Origin: Xiphias gladius
Taxonomy: Eukaryota; Chordata; Actinopteri; Istiophoriformes; Xiphiidae
Direction: 5' to 3'
NCBI RefSeq assembly: GCF_016859285.1
Contig: NC_053410.1
Coordinates: 21,841,558-21,905,557, forward strand
DNA: 64,000 bases
Below, one piece after another: positions 62,500 to 64,000 of this stretch; position 1 is the stretch's first letter; each line of letters begins with the position of its first letter. The notes under the pieces are model-generated. The model was given only the letters and a program-made list of their open reading frames with translations. It was not told the DNA's origin and ran no database searches. Made by a program: the position numbers and the translations under genes.

Positions 62500-62819
62500 C
62501 TGTGGGAGTATTAAACTTGCAGGTTTGCAATATTCAAGAAACACAGATAATGCTTATGTTCTACTTCTGCAACAGAACATAAACAAAACAAATCTGTCTT
62601 GTTGTAAGAAAAGAACTAGAATAACTGCCACGCGGTTGTGCGCCTCCGCCAACCAGTCAAACTGCAGTTTCCATCCATGTCTTTCTAGCCCCGTATAATA
62701 TATGTAGTAAACACTTTGATGGGATTTAATAAAAGATATTACGTGTATTTTTTTGCAAAATGGAAGTTATCACTATATTAACATGTATGATTCCAGTGAA
62801 TAATTTCCAGCGAGAAACA

Positions 62820-62990
62820 TGCTGTCTTCACTTGGAGACTATTTTTACAGAGGAGTACAGAGGACTGATAGAGAGCTTCATCACATGGTGCAACGACAAT
62901 CACCTGAAGCTAAATATCAGCAAAACCAACAAGCTTGTGGTGGACTGCAAGAGGAATAAGAGGCCCCCTGTCCTGGTTGTCATCTAGGGA
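62820..62990 (+). mobile_element. non-LTR retrotransposon reverse-transcriptase fragment
   Basis: The frame contains FITWCNDNHLKLNISKTN followed by KLVVDCKR, the W-C-x-x-N-x-L-x-L-N-x-S-K-T block of fish LINE reverse transcriptases. Only about 50 residues survive. Confidence 0.75.
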
Positions 62991-63089
62991 GAGTAAGTCA
63001 AGAGGTTGGTCTTAACACTGAAGCCCGCTTGGAAGGGACCGAGCAGACCGATCTTGGAGACTCAGATCTTTCAGTGCGTGCAACAGGCT

Positions 63090-63280
63090 CCTGTGAGGTC
63101 ACAATGACCCTGACCTTTGACCTTTGACCATCTAATCAGTTCATGCAAATTTGAAGAAATTCCCTCCAGGTGTTCCTGAGATATCGCATTCACAAGGACG
63201 GGACGGACGGATTGTCAGACAACGTCAAAAACATTCTGCCTCCCCGGCCACAGCTGTTACTGGCACGGAGGCTTAAAAAC
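63090..63280 (+). repeat. dispersed teleost repeat fragment
   Basis: The string TGACCTTTGACCTTTGACCA, then AAGAAATTCCCTCCAGGTGT, GAGATATCGCATTCACAAGG and GGGACGGACGGA is a repeat I recognise from many fish genomes. It ends in GGCACGGAGGC. A GC-rich piece with GCCTCCGCC at about 62,628-62,655 may be its other end, split by the LINE fragment. Confidence 0.65.
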
Positions 63281-64000
63281 ATTTGAGAGTAAAGGCAAAA
63301 CGCAAGAGAAATCTAACTGCAGCATAATTCTGTCAAAGTTAATTGTAATTTGGAATTAGTTATTATGATTGTACATTTGAAAAGCTACGTTCAGTCAAGT
63401 GAGCATCAGGCATTTCATTACACGTTATTGTATTGAATTTATTGTCATTATGAGAATTCGTATTTTGCAAGTATATCATTGTTCTGTACTATTTAATATT
63501 ATTTCTGTATATTTATGCAGTTTTCTATTTATTCTGCCTTTTCTAGAGAAAATCAAACCCTTTACTTTCTCCTTCCCTGTAAATTTCCATGTGTTATTGT
63601 TTGTATGACTAGTTGACTGCCTGTTTCCTAGGATTGGCTGTTATCGTTTGGGAGTGCATATATACTGTATATGCGGGCTTGTTGTCATTTATTATATGAA
63701 ATGCCTGACGAAGGTCACGTGAGCAAAACATAGCTATTCAATATTTAAGTGTCAACAGTGTGCTTCTCCTATGCAACCATCTACAAATAAGTGTGAAAAA
63801 TCACATATGCTGTACAATTATACATACGATTAAAAGAGAGCCAAAATGACACCAGAAGTAAGAAAACCTCATTCAAAATCCCACTAAATTTGTGACAATG
63901 CTAAAAGCAAAGTTACAGCTTCGGAAAAGAGCCTCTCTCAACAGTATGTTGTGTGGCTCGCTTCATATGTTTACATGAGGACGGTAGTTTCTTGAAAAAC

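Larger units (their letters stand above)
62500..64000. other. kndc1 intron, right edge of window
   Basis: No upstream kndc1 exon is visible on the minus strand, so the first KIND domain must lie beyond 64,000. The stretch holds the LINE fragment, the dispersed repeat and AT-rich sequence. At 63,700-63,770, GCCTGACGAAGGTCACGTGA may be another repeat end. Confidence 0.6.

Overview
The window looks like teleost nuclear DNA, probably a percomorph. Three genes have small GT-AG exons, and the rest carries AT-rich spacers, microsatellites, Tc1-like elements, L2/Maui-type LINE ends and several repeat families I recognise as common in percomorph fish. The taxonomic call is inference. All recognisable genes lie on the minus strand.

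Layout. Positions 1 to about 22,700 are a gene-poor interval with repeats, microsatellites, one perfect hairpin and possible conserved non-coding stretches. Positions 22,740-23,720 are GC-rich with no convincing reading frame. Positions 24,444-25,385 hold vent and 27,237-28,215 hold vox. These are tandem three-exon homeobox genes of the Vent/Ventx family, with Thr at homeodomain position 47. From 34,321 to 62,499 runs kndc1 (very-KIND, a brain Ras-GEF). I placed 27 coding exons whose phases all agree, giving 1,643 codons plus stop. The first KIND domain and the promoter lie beyond the right edge. Its introns hold a Tc1-like transposon with a MITE nested in it, LINE ends and other repeats.

How the genes relate. 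From memory of the human map, the order KNDC1 - UTF1 - VENTX, all in one orientation, matches kndc1 - vox - vent here, with no UTF1 candidate. Vox and Vent are ventralising repressors downstream of BMP; kndc1 is an unrelated neuronal neighbour kept in synteny.

Most interesting signal. The vox and vent promoters share one ordered set of motifs: a TATA box, a palindromic octamer (ATTTGCATATGCA), an ATTrGGGGTTAAT homeobox-like site, and a Smad composite site GGCGCC-N5-GTCT. The Smad site lies 210 bp upstream of the vent ATG and 217 bp upstream of the vox ATG. This fits direct control by Smad1/5-Smad4 and POU-V factors. Other points are three long perfect hairpins (one in a kndc1 coding exon), the nested transposon, and a Myb/SANT-like transposon fragment. 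I found no previously undescribed multi-gene system.
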